This document shows, piece by piece, positions 48,324-57,627 of a stretch of 64,000 nt of DNA (position 1 is the stretch's first letter; each line of letters starts with the position of its first letter). The stretch covers positions 1-64,000 of the forward strand of contig NZ_JACSWB010000207.1 of NCBI RefSeq assembly GCF_016888135.1, given 5' to 3'. This stretch comes from Leptolyngbya sp. CCY15150. GTDB lineage: Bacteria > Cyanobacteriota > Cyanobacteriia > RECH01. The notes under the pieces are model-generated. The model searched no databases. It worked only from the letters and a program-made list of their open reading frames with translations, and had not been told where the DNA came from. A program made the position numbers and the translations under genes.

Positions 48324-48356
48324 AGATCCCCGATGTTTTAAAAACATCGGGGATCT
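48324..48356. terminator. Shared terminator between permease and HtrA genes
   Basis: AGATCCCCGATGTTTT (48324-48339) pairs with its complement (48341-48356). Read leftward it is followed by TTTTA, so it should terminate the HtrA transcript. On the plus strand there is no T-tract, though the hairpin is the same. Confidence 0.7.
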
Positions 48357-48372
48357 GTAGTCCAACCAGGCT

Positions 48373-49605
48373 CTAACCCTGCTGCATATCCTGGAGATTG
48401 CCAGGACGGACGGTGATAGTTTGGGTATTGCCGTTGCGAATCACCCGCAGGCGCAGGGATTGACCAACGTTGCTCCGTTCCACCGTGCGTTGGAGGTCTT
48501 CCGCCGTGGTCATGGTCTGCCCATCAATGTCCGTAATCACATCGCCGCGCCGTAGCCCAGCTTCCGCAGCAGGACTGTTGGGCATCACCCGCATCACCAA
48601 CACCCCATTTACTTCCGGAAGTTGAATAGCGGCGTTCGGATCGTCATTGGACTGTTTCGCGAGGTCAGCGGTGAGCGATCGCATTTGGATGCCGATATAA
48701 GGATGGGGAATGGTTTCCCCACGAGCTAGCTGATCTTTAATCGCCTTCACCGCATCGATGGGAATAGCGAAACCGATGCCTTCTGCATCTGCGCGAATGG
48801 CGGTGTTGATGCCAATCACCTCACCTGCTTGGTTCAACAACGGCCCACCGGAGTTGCCGGGGTTGATCGCCGCATCGGTTTGGATAAAGTCCAAACGCTT
48901 ATCGGGAATACCGATTTGGGCGCTGGAGCGATTCAAAGTGCTGACGATACCCAGGGTGACTGTATTGTCCAAACCTAGGGGATTGCCCACCGCGATCGCC
49001 CAGTCTCCCACTTCCACATCGCTGGAATTGCCCAGGGGCGCAACCGGCAGGTCACTGCCATCAATTTTGACCACTGCCAAATCGGAGGGTTCATCCACAC
49101 CCCGAACGTCACCCTGGAGGGTGCGGCCATCCTTGAGAGTGACCGTCACACTGTCGGCACCGCTGACCACATGGGCATTGGTAAGCACAATACCGCTGGC
49201 ATCAACGATAAACCCAGAACCTTGCCCCTGCTGGCGATATTGTTGGGGCATCTGGGAGGGAAAGTTGTCGCCAAAGAATTGCCGAAAGAAAGGATCATCA
49301 AAAAACGGATCGGTTTGAAACCCAGTAGACACGGTGCGTTCTGTGTCAATCCGCACCACGGCTGGGCCAACCCGCTGCACCGCTGCAGAGACAAAATTGT
49401 GGCCGCCTCGCACCTCCGTGGGAGTCGGCACCTGGGCGGCAGGAACTTGGGCGATCGCTGGACTAGCCAGAGCCGCAACCGATCGCCCACCAATCACCTG
49501 AAAGCTAACGCCCACAAATACCAAACCTGCTAGCAACGACAGGACAAGGGTTTTGAGACCTTGCTTCATGCCAATCCTTGTCTTAATTTGCTTCATCCAA
49601 ACCAT
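48373..49605 (-). CDS. HtrA/Deg-family serine protease
   Basis: Trypsin-like envelope protease of 410 residues that degrades or refolds damaged proteins under stress. The N-terminus has a membrane or signal segment (about 17-38, [19 protein letters not shown]). The catalytic triad is His145 (LTNAHVV), Asp175 (SDLAVVKI) and Ser252 ([11 protein letters not shown]). One PDZ domain follows from about 305 ([20 protein letters not shown]). Cyanobacteria usually have HhoA, HhoB and HtrA; I cannot say which this is. Three Met codons (49605, 49596, 49569) could start it. Confidence 0.94.
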   Translation of the reverse strand: MVWMKQIKTRIGMKQGLKTLVLSLLAGLVFVGVSFQVIGGRSVAALASPAIAQVPAAQVPTPTEVRGGHNFVSAAVQRVGPAVVRIDTERTVSTGFQTDPFFDDPFFRQFFGDNFPSQMPQQYRQQGQGSGFIVDASGIVLTNAHVVSGADSVTVTLKDGRTLQGDVRGVDEPSDLAVVKIDGSDLPVAPLGNSSDVEVGDWAIAVGNPLGLDNTVTLGIVSTLNRSSAQIGIPDKRLDFIQTDAAINPGNSGGPLLNQAGEVIGINTAIRADAEGIGFAIPIDAVKAIKDQLARGETIPHPYIGIQMRSLTADLAKQSNDDPNAAIQLPEVNGVLVMRVMPNSPAAEAGLRRGDVITDIDGQTMTTAEDLQRTVERSNVGQSLRLRVIRNGNTQTITVRPGNLQDMQQG

Positions 49606-49941
49606 ACTCTGCTCTCCACAGATGAAACCATTGACCTCGCATCACGCCCAGCAATATTGCCCAGATAGGTCGCGGTGCGCTTGTACAGCTCTCCTGACCA
49701 GCTTTGCCTGTAGATAAGATGGCAGAGCGATCGCCGGAGCCGTTGCATGTACCTTCTTAGAATTATTTTCGATCAGGAGAGTTCCTGGCATCGGGGGATA
49801 ACCGAATCGTCAGTCCGGCGATCGCCGGACATGTCAATTCCGCTCTGCCACCAGCAACCTAGCTAGGGCGAGATGCAGGCCACAGAGCTTGTTGAGCCAT
49901 GCCCATCTCTTCAACAAACTCTAGGCCCACAAAGGCGATCG
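49606..49941. other. Intergenic region, about 340 bp
   Basis: Between the TPR gene end and the HtrA start, both leftward. No gene, terminator or repeat recognised. Confidence 0.3.
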
Positions 49942-51030
49942 CTACTGCAACTCGTTGAGCATCTCTTCTGTTTTCGCAATGCCGTCAGCGTTGCCTTGCT
50001 GACGGTAGAGATCTAGGGCGGTTTCAAACACCGTCACCGCATCATAGGACAGCGCTCGCTGGATGAGTGCCTCCCCCAAGCCATAAAATCCATCTGGATC
50101 GTTAGGCGCTAATTCGGTATAGCGGCGATAGGCAACGCTGCTCCAAAGGGGATTCTCGTCTTCCAAGAGCGCACTGCCCAACAGCCGATAGGCTTCGGCC
50201 ATATCTGGCTGAACGCGGGTGGCTTGCTGATAGGCCGCGATCGCTGCCGTTAGATCTCCTTGGGCACGACGGATATCACCCACTTGAAGATGGGCCCGCC
50301 CATTACCACTATTCCGACGAATCGCTTCCTCAAAGGCCGTGAGTGCTTCTGGCATGTTGCCCAAGTTCACCAGAGCAATGCCCAGGTTGAGGTAGGAGTC
50401 ACTGCGGGGAGTAATAGCAACCGCTTGCTGTAAGGCAGAGACGGCCTCTTGGTGTTGCCCTTGCTGGATGTAGGCAACACCTTGATATTCATAGGCTCGA
50501 CTATCATTAGGCCGCAGAGACTGCAACTGACGCAGGGCCGTTAGGGCTTCGTCGTAGCGTTCTGCCCGCACCAGCACCACCCCTAAACCGAGGAAGGCAT
50601 CGCTGTAGTCCGAGGAGAGCTGGGTAGCGCGGCGATAGGCTTCGGCAGCGGCGTCATAGTTCCCCAGATTCGCCTGGCTATAGCCCAGGGCATAGTAAAA
50701 ATCAGCATTGTCCGATTCCAAGGCGATCGCCTGCTCATAGGCAGCGGCAGCTTCTTGATAGTCACCTTGATTGGCATGGGCAAAGCCGATACCGGAGTAG
50801 ATGCGAGCATTATCAGGTTCTAGGGCGATCGCCTGCTGGTATACAGCCAGAGCCGCGCCATAATCTCCCGCAGCCACCAGGTCTCGTCCTTCGTCTAACA
50901 GGTCATTGAGCTGCTCATTGCCGCTCGACGCTTGACTGATGAGCGCCGGGGGTGATTGGGCCCAAGCCGGGAGGACGATCGCCTGCGTGGCCATCAAAAC
51001 ACTTAGGGTCAATGCAATTCGGTTTACCAT
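49942..51030 (-). CDS. Secreted or periplasmic TPR protein
   Basis: A 362-residue protein made of about nine tetratricopeptide repeats after a signal peptide. The signal is MVNRIALTLSVLMATQAIVL with cleavage probably after AWA. Repeats begin near residue 43; typical units are GDYGAALAVYQQAIALEPDN and GDYQEAAAAYEQAIALESDN, with the canonical W/G/Y/A spacing. No catalytic domain is present, so it is probably a scaffold or assembly factor in the envelope or thylakoid lumen. The partner is unknown. It is divergent from the YbjQ gene. Confidence 0.88.
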   Translation of the reverse strand: MVNRIALTLSVLMATQAIVLPAWAQSPPALISQASSGNEQLNDLLDEGRDLVAAGDYGAALAVYQQAIALEPDNARIYSGIGFAHANQGDYQEAAAAYEQAIALESDNADFYYALGYSQANLGNYDAAAEAYRRATQLSSDYSDAFLGLGVVLVRAERYDEALTALRQLQSLRPNDSRAYEYQGVAYIQQGQHQEAVSALQQAVAITPRSDSYLNLGIALVNLGNMPEALTAFEEAIRRNSGNGRAHLQVGDIRRAQGDLTAAIAAYQQATRVQPDMAEAYRLLGSALLEDENPLWSSVAYRRYTELAPNDPDGFYGLGEALIQRALSYDAVTVFETALDLYRQQGNADGIAKTEEMLNELQ

Positions 51031-51170
51031 GGGTATAACTCTAGCTCCTCAATGCTGCTAGTTTACGTCGCTCGTTCAGCCCATCCGGTTAGCTCCGGTG
51101 GATTCATGCGGCATCAAACGGGACGTGAATGGTTCGTTGTGGGAAGATTTGTCGTTGGTGAATGTAGCCT

Positions 51171-51503
51171 ATGATTTTAACAACAACCGATGTCCTTCAG
51201 GGACAAATTGTGGACGCCTACCTAGGAATTGTCACCGCTGAGGTGGTCTACGGCAGTAATGCCCTGCGAGACTTTTTTGCTGGCATTCGTGACATCATTG
51301 GCGGGCGTACCGGCAGCTATGAGCGCGTCTTCGAGAAGGGGCATCAGGATGCACTCGAGGAATTGGAAGAACGAGCAGCCCGCCTGGGAGCCGATGCGGT
51401 GATCGGTATCGAAATCGACACCGGCACCATCAACATCGACGATCGCGGGGCGCTGCTGCTGGTCACCGCTAGCGGCACGGCGATTAGGCTTCGGGCGCAG
51501 TAA
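51171..51503 (+). CDS. YbjQ/UPF0145 family protein
   Basis: A 110-residue cytosolic protein of the heavy-metal-binding-domain-like YbjQ family. ILTTTDVLQGQIVDAYLGIVTAEVVYG opens the domain. FFAGIRDIIGGRTGSYERVF is the family hallmark, followed by ARLGADAVIGIEIDT and an end strand LLVTASGTAIRL. Members form pentameric or decameric rings of unknown function. The last 20 bp overlap the 3' end of the convergent glycosyltransferase gene. Confidence 0.9.
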   Translation: MILTTTDVLQGQIVDAYLGIVTAEVVYGSNALRDFFAGIRDIIGGRTGSYERVFEKGHQDALEELEERAARLGADAVIGIEIDTGTINIDDRGALLLVTASGTAIRLRAQ

Positions 51504-52701
51504 CCGTGAACCCCATCTGGGCTAGCCCCTGACGCAAACGATGGGCTTCCACCGGATTTTGGGACTGATGGAGGGCGATCGCCTTTTGAAATGCAGCCAA
51601 TCCTTCGGGCATCTTCCCTAGCTTAAAAAGGGTGACGCCTAGGTTTTGGTAGGCCTCAGCATAGTCGGGCTGGCGTTGAATCGCTTGGTCATAGTGGGCG
51701 ATCGCCTCTGAAAACCGGCCCATGCCCTTCAGGGTCAGACCCAGGTTGTAATGGCCGATGGCAAACTCGGGGTCAATGTCCACCATGGCACGAAAGGCCG
51801 CCTCCGCCCCCGCCAGATCGCCCGCCGCCCGCCGCAGACTGCCGAGATTGTTGTAGGCTCCTAGCTTTAAGACCGGAAAAATAGCTTGCTGAATCGCTGC
51901 TTGGTAATGCTGGGCAGCTTGATCCACATGGGTGAGTTGGCTATAGGCAATGCCCAAATGGTAGTGCAGCTCATAGGCCACCGATGGATCCAAGTTGCTC
52001 CCTTGCAAACCTCGCTCCAACAATTCCACCCCATCCCGCACCCGTTCCATCTGCACATAGAGCGCCCCCAATTTACTGCAGGCATAGGGATCGCCGGGGT
52101 GGGTGACGAGAAATCGCTCCATAGCCAGCCGCGCCTTGTTCAGCTTATGGCGACTGGCGATCGCCTCTGCCGTATAGCCGTGATGCAACATGGCGACGCC
52201 GGGAAGGTTGGCCACCGTCCAGTGAGCCTCTTGGCGCATCAACTCCGCCACGCTATCGTCCACCATGGCGTGATAGGGCCGGGAAAAGGACAGGCTAGGA
52301 TGGCGGCGAAAGAGCCGAGATACCAAAGAATAGGGCGATTGGGCAGCACCAATTTCCTGGCGCACTAAATTCACCACCAAGCCATTAGGATCAGCGATCG
52401 CCTCCCGCAGCCGCGCCCCTACCCCAGGAACCAGTTGTTCATCCGCATCCAACACCAGCACCCAATCCCCGGTGGCATGGGCGAGGCAGGCATTACGGGC
52501 CGCTGCAAAGTCATCACACCACAGGAAATAATGCAGCTTAGCCCCGTAGGCTTCCGCAATATCCGGTGTGTCGTCTGCCGAACCGGTGTCGAGAATCACC
52601 AGTTCATCCACCACATCCATGACGCTATCCAGACAGCGCCGCAGATTCTCTTCCTCATTTTTGACAATCATGCACAGGCTTAGGGTGGGTGCCTCACTCA
52701 T
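51484..52701 (-). CDS. GT2 glycosyltransferase with TPR tail
   Basis: A 405-residue protein starting at ATG 52701 (MSEAPTLSLCMIVKNEEENL), preceded by GAGG 8 nt upstream. The frame extends 46 codons further, but that part is not conserved. The GT-A domain (about 5-180) has SLCMIVKNEEENL, VILDTGSADDT and the metal motif LDADEQ (85-87). From about residue 200 come TPR units such as GRFSEAIAHYDQAIQRQPDY. It probably glycosylates protein or surface polymers in the cytosol. The 3' end overlaps the convergent YbjQ gene by 20 bp. Confidence 0.88.
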   Translation of the reverse strand: MSEAPTLSLCMIVKNEEENLRRCLDSVMDVVDELVILDTGSADDTPDIAEAYGAKLHYFLWCDDFAAARNACLAHATGDWVLVLDADEQLVPGVGARLREAIADPNGLVVNLVRQEIGAAQSPYSLVSRLFRRHPSLSFSRPYHAMVDDSVAELMRQEAHWTVANLPGVAMLHHGYTAEAIASRHKLNKARLAMERFLVTHPGDPYACSKLGALYVQMERVRDGVELLERGLQGSNLDPSVAYELHYHLGIAYSQLTHVDQAAQHYQAAIQQAIFPVLKLGAYNNLGSLRRAAGDLAGAEAAFRAMVDIDPEFAIGHYNLGLTLKGMGRFSEAIAHYDQAIQRQPDYAEAYQNLGVTLFKLGKMPEGLAAFQKAIALHQSQNPVEAHRLRQGLAQMGFTVTAPEA

Positions 52702-52910
52702 GGTGTATGCCTCAACAAACGGCTTGGATATCCTCCCACAGGATAGATCAACTCTGGGACAAGACAGCGCAACCCCACCACAAGCAACCCCAACGCTATG
52801 GCCCCATGGAAACATGACATGTATAACCATGCCCCCCATGACAAGGGACTAGCACAAGGCAACATCAATCAGCGGATCAACAACATCCCAAGGCCTATGC
52901 TGGCTGAGCG

Positions 52911-52966
52911 AAGCCGTTTGTCCTGAGGACAGGCTACGCCAACGTGAAACGTCTCCCGAAGGGAGA
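52911..52966. repeat. Short palindrome-rich intergenic repeat
   Basis: Contains TGTCCT-G-AGGACA and CTCCC-GAA-GGGAG separated by GGCTACGCCAACG. This composition is common in dispersed cyanobacterial repeats, but no second copy is in this window. It lies just past the acetolactate synthase stop, so it may also act as a terminator. Confidence 0.4.
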
Positions 52967-52998
52967 AAGCCACAACCCAACCATCTACTGCCAGATCC

Positions 52999-54906
52999 TT
53001 AAAGCTTCGTGCCACACTCCGAACAGAAGCGATGGGTAGGCTCATTCGCATGACCACAGCTCGAACAAACAGCCGTCGTAGGTGCCGCCGCAGATCCCGC
53101 CGGAATAGGTAACCCCAGCATTTGATCATTGCTCTTACCGGGAGCCACCATGGGATAGCAGTTTTCATCACGGCAAACCCGCACATCCATCAGCACCGGG
53201 CCGTCATGCTCCAGCATGATAGCGATCGCCTCCGCCAGTTCTTCGCGGGTATTCACGACCATACCCTTAACCCCAAACGCTTCCGCCAGCTTCACAAAAT
53301 CGGGCATACCCGGCTGCATATTCGACGACGAATAGCGCTCGCCGTAGAAGGTTTGCTGCCACTGACGCACCATCCCCTGCCAGCCGTTGTTAATAATCAC
53401 GGTTTTTGCAGCAATGCGATACTGCGCCAAGGTCGCTAGCTCCTGCAGGTTCATCTGGAAGCTGGCATCACCGCTGATACAGATCACCTGCTCATCGGGC
53501 AACGCCATCTTCGCGCCCATCGCTGCTGGCAGACCATAGCCCATGGTGCCTAGCCCAGCACTGGAAATCCAACGACGCGGGCCATTCTTGAGGAACTGGG
53601 CCGACCACATTTGGTGCTGTCCCACATCAGTGGTGTAGTAGGCATCGGGAGCCTGACGGCTGAGTTCCACAATCACCTCTTGGGGCGACAGTTGATCGGC
53701 ATAGTGAGGCACCTGTAGCGGATAGTCATGCCGCCATTGGTTAATGCGGTCTAGCCAGGCTTGGGTTTGGGCAGCCTCAGGCTGAATGTGGGAGTCGAGA
53801 TCGCGCTGCAACAGGCCACTCAAGACCTGACGCACATCGCCCACGATAGGCACATCCGGAATGCGATTCTTACCCACTTCCGCCGGATCAATGTCCACAT
53901 GGATGACCTTCGCCCGAGAGGCAAACTCATCAAGCTTGCCGGTAACTCGGTCATCAAACCGGGCTCCCACCGCAATCAGCAGGTCACATTCACTCACCGC
54001 AAAGTTGGCATAGGCGGTGCCATGCATCCCCAACATACCCACGGAAAGGGGATGGTGTTCATCAAAAGCGCCCTTGCCCATCAAGGTTGTGGTGACGGGA
54101 ATACCGTAGCGCTCGGCTAAGGTACGAATTTCTCCATGGGCCGAGGCAGCGATCGCCCCTCCCCCCACATACAGCAAAGGCTTCTTAGCTTGACGGATCA
54201 GGCTGAGCGCTTGGTTAAACTGGCGCGGATTGCCCTTCACCGTCGGCCGATAGCCCGGCAAGTTCACATGCCCCGGCTCCACCGGCACATAGTCAAATTC
54301 CTCCAGTCCCACATCCTTAGGCACATCAATCAACACCGGCCCCGGCCGCCCCGTCGCGGCAATGTAAAAGGCTTCCGCCACAATCCGGCCCATGTCTGCC
54401 GGATTGCGCACCACGTAGGAATGCTTGACGATCGGCAGGGTAATGCCAAAAATGTCGGTTTCCTGAAACGCATCGGTACCGATCGCAGCCCGAGACACCT
54501 GCCCGGTGACCACCACCATGGGAATCGAGTCCATCTGGGCTGTAGCAATACCGGTGACGAGGTTCGTTGCGCCGGGGCCGGAGGTACCGAAGCAAACGCC
54601 TACCTGCCCGGTCGCCCGAGCATAGCCATCGGCCGCGTGGGACGCACCTTGCTCATGGCGCACCAAAATATGCTGGATACCGCCGGCTTCCTCAGCCCGA
54701 TAGAGTTCATCGTAAATAGGCAGAATGGCCCCTCCGGGATAGCCAAAAATATGCTTGACCCCATGACGGCGTAGGCTATCGATGAGAGCAAAGGCTCCGG
54801 TGACCCGTACCGACGACGAAGAAGTGGACGTCGGGCTCGATACGGTGGATGAAAGGGCGCTTTTGGTTGCAGTGCTGTTGGAATGCATGGAGAAAGCCTC
54901 AGCCAT
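52999..54906 (-). CDS. ilvB: Acetolactate synthase large subunit with zinc ribbon
   Basis: ThDP enzyme that condenses two pyruvates to acetolactate, or pyruvate with 2-oxobutyrate, in Val/Leu/Ile synthesis. The body has [48 protein letters not shown], and ThDP-binding [15 protein letters not shown] with [13 protein letters not shown] Ser/Thr-rich leader of about 33 residues precedes it; Met at 54906 or 54888 may start it. Beyond the usual end ([12 protein letters not shown]) a tail carries Cys614, Cys617, Cys628 and Cys631 ([19 protein letters not shown]), a zinc ribbon that E. coli enzymes lack. The small subunit ilvN is not adjacent. Confidence 0.95.
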   Translation of the reverse strand: MAEAFSMHSNSTATKSALSSTVSSPTSTSSSSVRVTGAFALIDSLRRHGVKHIFGYPGGAILPIYDELYRAEEAGGIQHILVRHEQGASHAADGYARATGQVGVCFGTSGPGATNLVTGIATAQMDSIPMVVVTGQVSRAAIGTDAFQETDIFGITLPIVKHSYVVRNPADMGRIVAEAFYIAATGRPGPVLIDVPKDVGLEEFDYVPVEPGHVNLPGYRPTVKGNPRQFNQALSLIRQAKKPLLYVGGGAIAASAHGEIRTLAERYGIPVTTTLMGKGAFDEHHPLSVGMLGMHGTAYANFAVSECDLLIAVGARFDDRVTGKLDEFASRAKVIHVDIDPAEVGKNRIPDVPIVGDVRQVLSGLLQRDLDSHIQPEAAQTQAWLDRINQWRHDYPLQVPHYADQLSPQEVIVELSRQAPDAYYTTDVGQHQMWSAQFLKNGPRRWISSAGLGTMGYGLPAAMGAKMALPDEQVICISGDASFQMNLQELATLAQYRIAAKTVIINNGWQGMVRQWQQTFYGERYSSSNMQPGMPDFVKLAEAFGVKGMVVNTREELAEAIAIMLEHDGPVLMDVRVCRDENCYPMVAPGKSNDQMLGLPIPAGSAAAPTTAVCSSCGHANEPTHRFCSECGTKL

Positions 54907-55169
54907 AGCCAGTGTGGACGGATGAAAGGACAGACCTGGATTTTCAGAGAATCGTTAATATTTCAGTCTAATGCCGATGCTTTGATGCTGTCGAGGGTCA
55001 GAGGGATGAAGTTTAGTATTCTCAACAACAGTTTTTTGTCCATCGGCTTGCCATACTCCCTTGATTTGCATCTTACCCTCGAACACCTTTTTCCTTACAG
55101 AGACTGTTACGCAGGTGGTTAGCAACTGCTGACATGGTTCCGCCTAAGATCGCGTCCCAATCCCAAAGG

Positions 55170-55748
55170 TCAGACAGGAGGTGCAAGGTGCGAAGCCAGG
55201 GACTGCCGCAGCCAAGCCGCAGCCGTGGTGCGTTCCGCCGGCAGGCCAATCGGGCAAGACGGCTGCCCCAGTGCCGGACGGACGGCCCAGCCCGTGGCAG
55301 TATGGGGCGATCGCCATAGATCGAGATGAGCCACCGGCGGATCGGCATAGAAGCCATAGGTCGTGCCCCCCAAGGGACAAGAACTCCAGTGGGTGAAGGC
55401 ATCATGGCTGACGCGATAGACCGGGAAAGGCGCATAGAGCGGCACCCCCCAACCATCCACAGCAATCAACTGCTGCAGGGGATAGCCCCGAGCATACCAA
55501 GCCCAAGCAACGCCGATCGCCCCCACCACCCCCGCGCTAAACGCCAGCACCGTCAGCGGAGAAGACACATCAGGCTGCGATCGCATCAAAACATCCCACC
55601 CATGCGCAGCGGAATAGGGAGGCTGATCCGCCGGAACGATCAGCGGTGTCGGCAGCGATCGCCCCAGGTCGTTGAGCAACCCTTGGGTGAGATGGGGGTC
55701 ATGGATGCCAGGACAAATCAAGAGAGTCAACTGGACTGCGCCCCCCAC
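55170..55748 (-). CDS. Alpha/beta-hydrolase-like protein
   Basis: A 192-residue protein beginning at a GTG (55748); a TTG eight codons in could also start it. The pattern LTLLICPGIHDP, then LTVLAFSAGVVGAIGVAW resembles a strand and nucleophile elbow (Ser in FSAGVVG) of the alpha/beta-hydrolase fold. Later parts show VDGWGVPLYAPF and a His in FYRVSHDAFTHW-like context (residues about 110-120). No family name can be given. It may be an esterase or a non-catalytic relative. It lies between ilvB and a repeat element, all leftward. Confidence 0.6.
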   Translation of the reverse strand: MGGAVQLTLLICPGIHDPHLTQGLLNDLGRSLPTPLIVPADQPPYSAAHGWDVLMRSQPDVSSPLTVLAFSAGVVGAIGVAWAWYARGYPLQQLIAVDGWGVPLYAPFPVYRVSHDAFTHWSSCPLGGTTYGFYADPPVAHLDLWRSPHTATGWAVRPALGQPSCPIGLPAERTTAAAWLRQSLASHLAPPV

Positions 55749-55781
55749 AGCCTCAGGTGCATCTCACGTTTGCACGTCTGT

Positions 55782-55874
55782 CCCTCATCCCCCAGCCCCT
55801 TCTCCCAAAATGGGAGAAGGGGAGCCGGATTCAAAGTCCCTCGCCCTGCCTGGGAGAGGGATTTAGGGTGAGGG
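55782..55874. repeat. Clover-like intergenic repeat, full copy
   Basis: Outer ends CCCTCA and TGAGGG enclose a perfect 12-bp hairpin, CCCCTTCTCCCA/TGGGAGAAGGGG with loop AAA (55796-55822), and a second stem CCCTCG...GGGAGAGGG. Relatives lie at 47245-47286 (half) and 63024-63129. It sits 3' of cyAbrB and may serve as its terminator. Confidence 0.75.
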
Positions 55875-55952
55875 CTGCAAAACTGGAATACCCCCCACAG
55901 AATCTCTCTCAGATCAAGACACTGCCGATAAGAGCGATCGCCTTGGTGAAGA

Positions 55953-56351
55953 CTATTCGTCGTCATCATCCATCCCTTGACCATTCACTTGTTTAAGACG
56001 GATGTGCTTACGTCCTAGAGAAATTTCAAACTCATCTCCGGGCTTGAGATCCATTTGCTTGGTATAGGCCGAACCAATGAGGAGGTTACCATTAGCCTGC
56101 ACCGTAATTCGATAGCTGGCACTGCGTCCACCGCGGCCATTCTGCCCTTGTTTTCCATCGAGTTCAATGCCCTCTGCTTCGATCAGAGCATTGAGAAACT
56201 TCATCATATTAACCCGCTCTACTCCACCCTTCGTAACGGTGTAGTAACCACACTCTTTTGCCGTTTGATCCTTGGGCAAATGCTCTAATTCCTTGACCCT
56301 GGCTAAGAGTGCCTCGCCCGTTAGTAGCTCGATCTTCTTCTTTTTACTCAT
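55953..56351 (-). CDS. cyAbrB-type transcriptional regulator
   Basis: A 132-residue member of the cyanobacterial AbrB-like family, in which the DNA-binding AbrB fold lies at the C-terminus. GYYTVTKGGVERVNMMKFLNALIEAEGIELD is the conserved N-terminal part. RSASYRITVQANGNLLIGSAYTKQM and LKPGDEFEISLGRKHIRLKQV form the swapped-hairpin DNA-binding module. The tail is acidic (MDDDDE). Known members (cyAbrB1/CalA, cyAbrB2) control carbon and nitrogen genes, and one is essential in Synechocystis. I cannot tell which paralogue this is with certainty. Confidence 0.9.
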   Translation of the reverse strand: MSKKKKIELLTGEALLARVKELEHLPKDQTAKECGYYTVTKGGVERVNMMKFLNALIEAEGIELDGKQGQNGRGGRSASYRITVQANGNLLIGSAYTKQMDLKPGDEFEISLGRKHIRLKQVNGQGMDDDDE

Positions 56352-56986
56352 TACTTACTATCGCGATCGTCAATCAACAAAAAGCAGAAACGGCACGACA
56401 CCATCGGAAGCAGAAGGAATCCTTCTAACCCTGCACCCAACTGGAGACTGGCTCTCCCTCTTTTGACATCCATTAGACAAAGAGCCAATCCCGTTTACCA
56501 CCCATGTCAAACGAGGATCAGAATTTAGAGGAAGACGATCAAGAAGCCTATTGCCAAGATGAAATGCTTCTCACCTAAAGGTCTTCAGACGGTATTCAAT
56601 GGATGGTACTAAGAGAACTTTCTAAGGCTATCTTCGTCTACGAACCCACTGCACTCTTGCTACCGTTCCTTCGATCTATATTACACCGATAAACTTACCG
56701 TCTCATGCTAATTTCTATTAGTTTTACTTAAAAAGAAGCTTGATCTTGTAAGTTTGCAAGCTAGGAGAAATACAGAACTTACCATTGGCTTAGATAGGAT
56801 TGGTCATGCAATGCAGAGACGCGATCGCTCCCTGATTGATCCTTCCCCGCCTGCCAGAAACCATCCGTTCATCGGTATAGCCTAGGGTGTCAAAATAGGT
56901 TATGAGAATGATCGCCTAGCCATCGGTGAGTCATCGGTGGACACCAGCTAGGACGTATGATCAAGATCGTTGACTGCGGTGCCCCC
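56352..56986. other. Intergenic region, about 630 bp
   Basis: Divergent space between cyAbrB and the Rrf2 gene. A 24-codon acidic mini-frame (56504-56578) is present but unsupported. Around 56690-56760 the DNA is AT-rich, as expected of promoter DNA. No RNA gene recognised. Confidence 0.35.
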
Positions 56987-57430
56987 ATGAAGCTCACGAC
57001 CCGCGGGCACTATAGTGTGAAAGCCCTCCTAGATTTGACGTTTCAGCCCAACTACGGCCCTGCATCGGTGCGGGCGATCGCTCAACGGCAAGACCTACCA
57101 CCCCCCTACCTCGAAAAGCTGCTGATTCAGCTACGGCGGGCAGGCTTAGTAGAATCGGTGCGCGGGGCCCATGGTGGCTATCGATTGGCGCGATCGCCCG
57201 CCAGCATTTCCCTCGGGCAAATCCTAGATGCCGTAGGCGAAACCGTAGAACCCCTACCGCGTCATCTCCCCAGCGCCGACCATGCCCAAGATTGGGTCAC
57301 CCACACCATTTGGCACCGGCTCCACGAAACCATGAAGCAGGCGCTCTACACCGTGTCGCTCGAAGATCTGTACTACGACGCCCGCAGTTGGCAAGCAGCC
57401 CAGGGAGAGGCGATCAGCTTTGTGGTGTAG
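56987..57430 (+). CDS. Rrf2-family transcriptional regulator, cysteine-less
   Basis: A 147-residue regulator from ATG 56987 (MKLTTRGHYSVKALLDL); an earlier in-frame ATG at 56957 adds 10 nonconserved residues. The winged helix spans about 1-80: VRAIAQRQDLPPPYLEKLL is the recognition region and RGAHGGYRLAR the wing. Iron-sulfur Rrf2 proteins (IscR, NsrR, RsrR) have three Cys after the wing. Here the matching segment, LPRHLPSADHAQDWV, has none. It should not carry the usual cluster and may respond to a different ligand. No isc/suf gene is next to it; chlD follows. Confidence 0.9.
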   Translation: MKLTTRGHYSVKALLDLTFQPNYGPASVRAIAQRQDLPPPYLEKLLIQLRRAGLVESVRGAHGGYRLARSPASISLGQILDAVGETVEPLPRHLPSADHAQDWVTHTIWHRLHETMKQALYTVSLEDLYYDARSWQAAQGEAISFVV

Positions 57431-57627
57431 CATTGCTTCGCTGAGTCTGATTGCTGATCGGCGGTTTGTCATATTTCACCCAGCTCTGAACCTCACGCTA
57501 CCGATACCTAGATGAGAACCGCGCTAGACCGTCTCAACGAGGTTGGTGGTGCAGACAGCGATCGCCCTCCCCTAGGGTTTTCCTGTATGCTAGTTAACTG
57601 CACCCATTGTGATGACTGAATTTGACC

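Noticed and set aside
56504..56578. 24-codon acidic mini-frame upstream of the Rrf2 gene
   Set aside because: Too short to judge; no clear ribosome-binding site.
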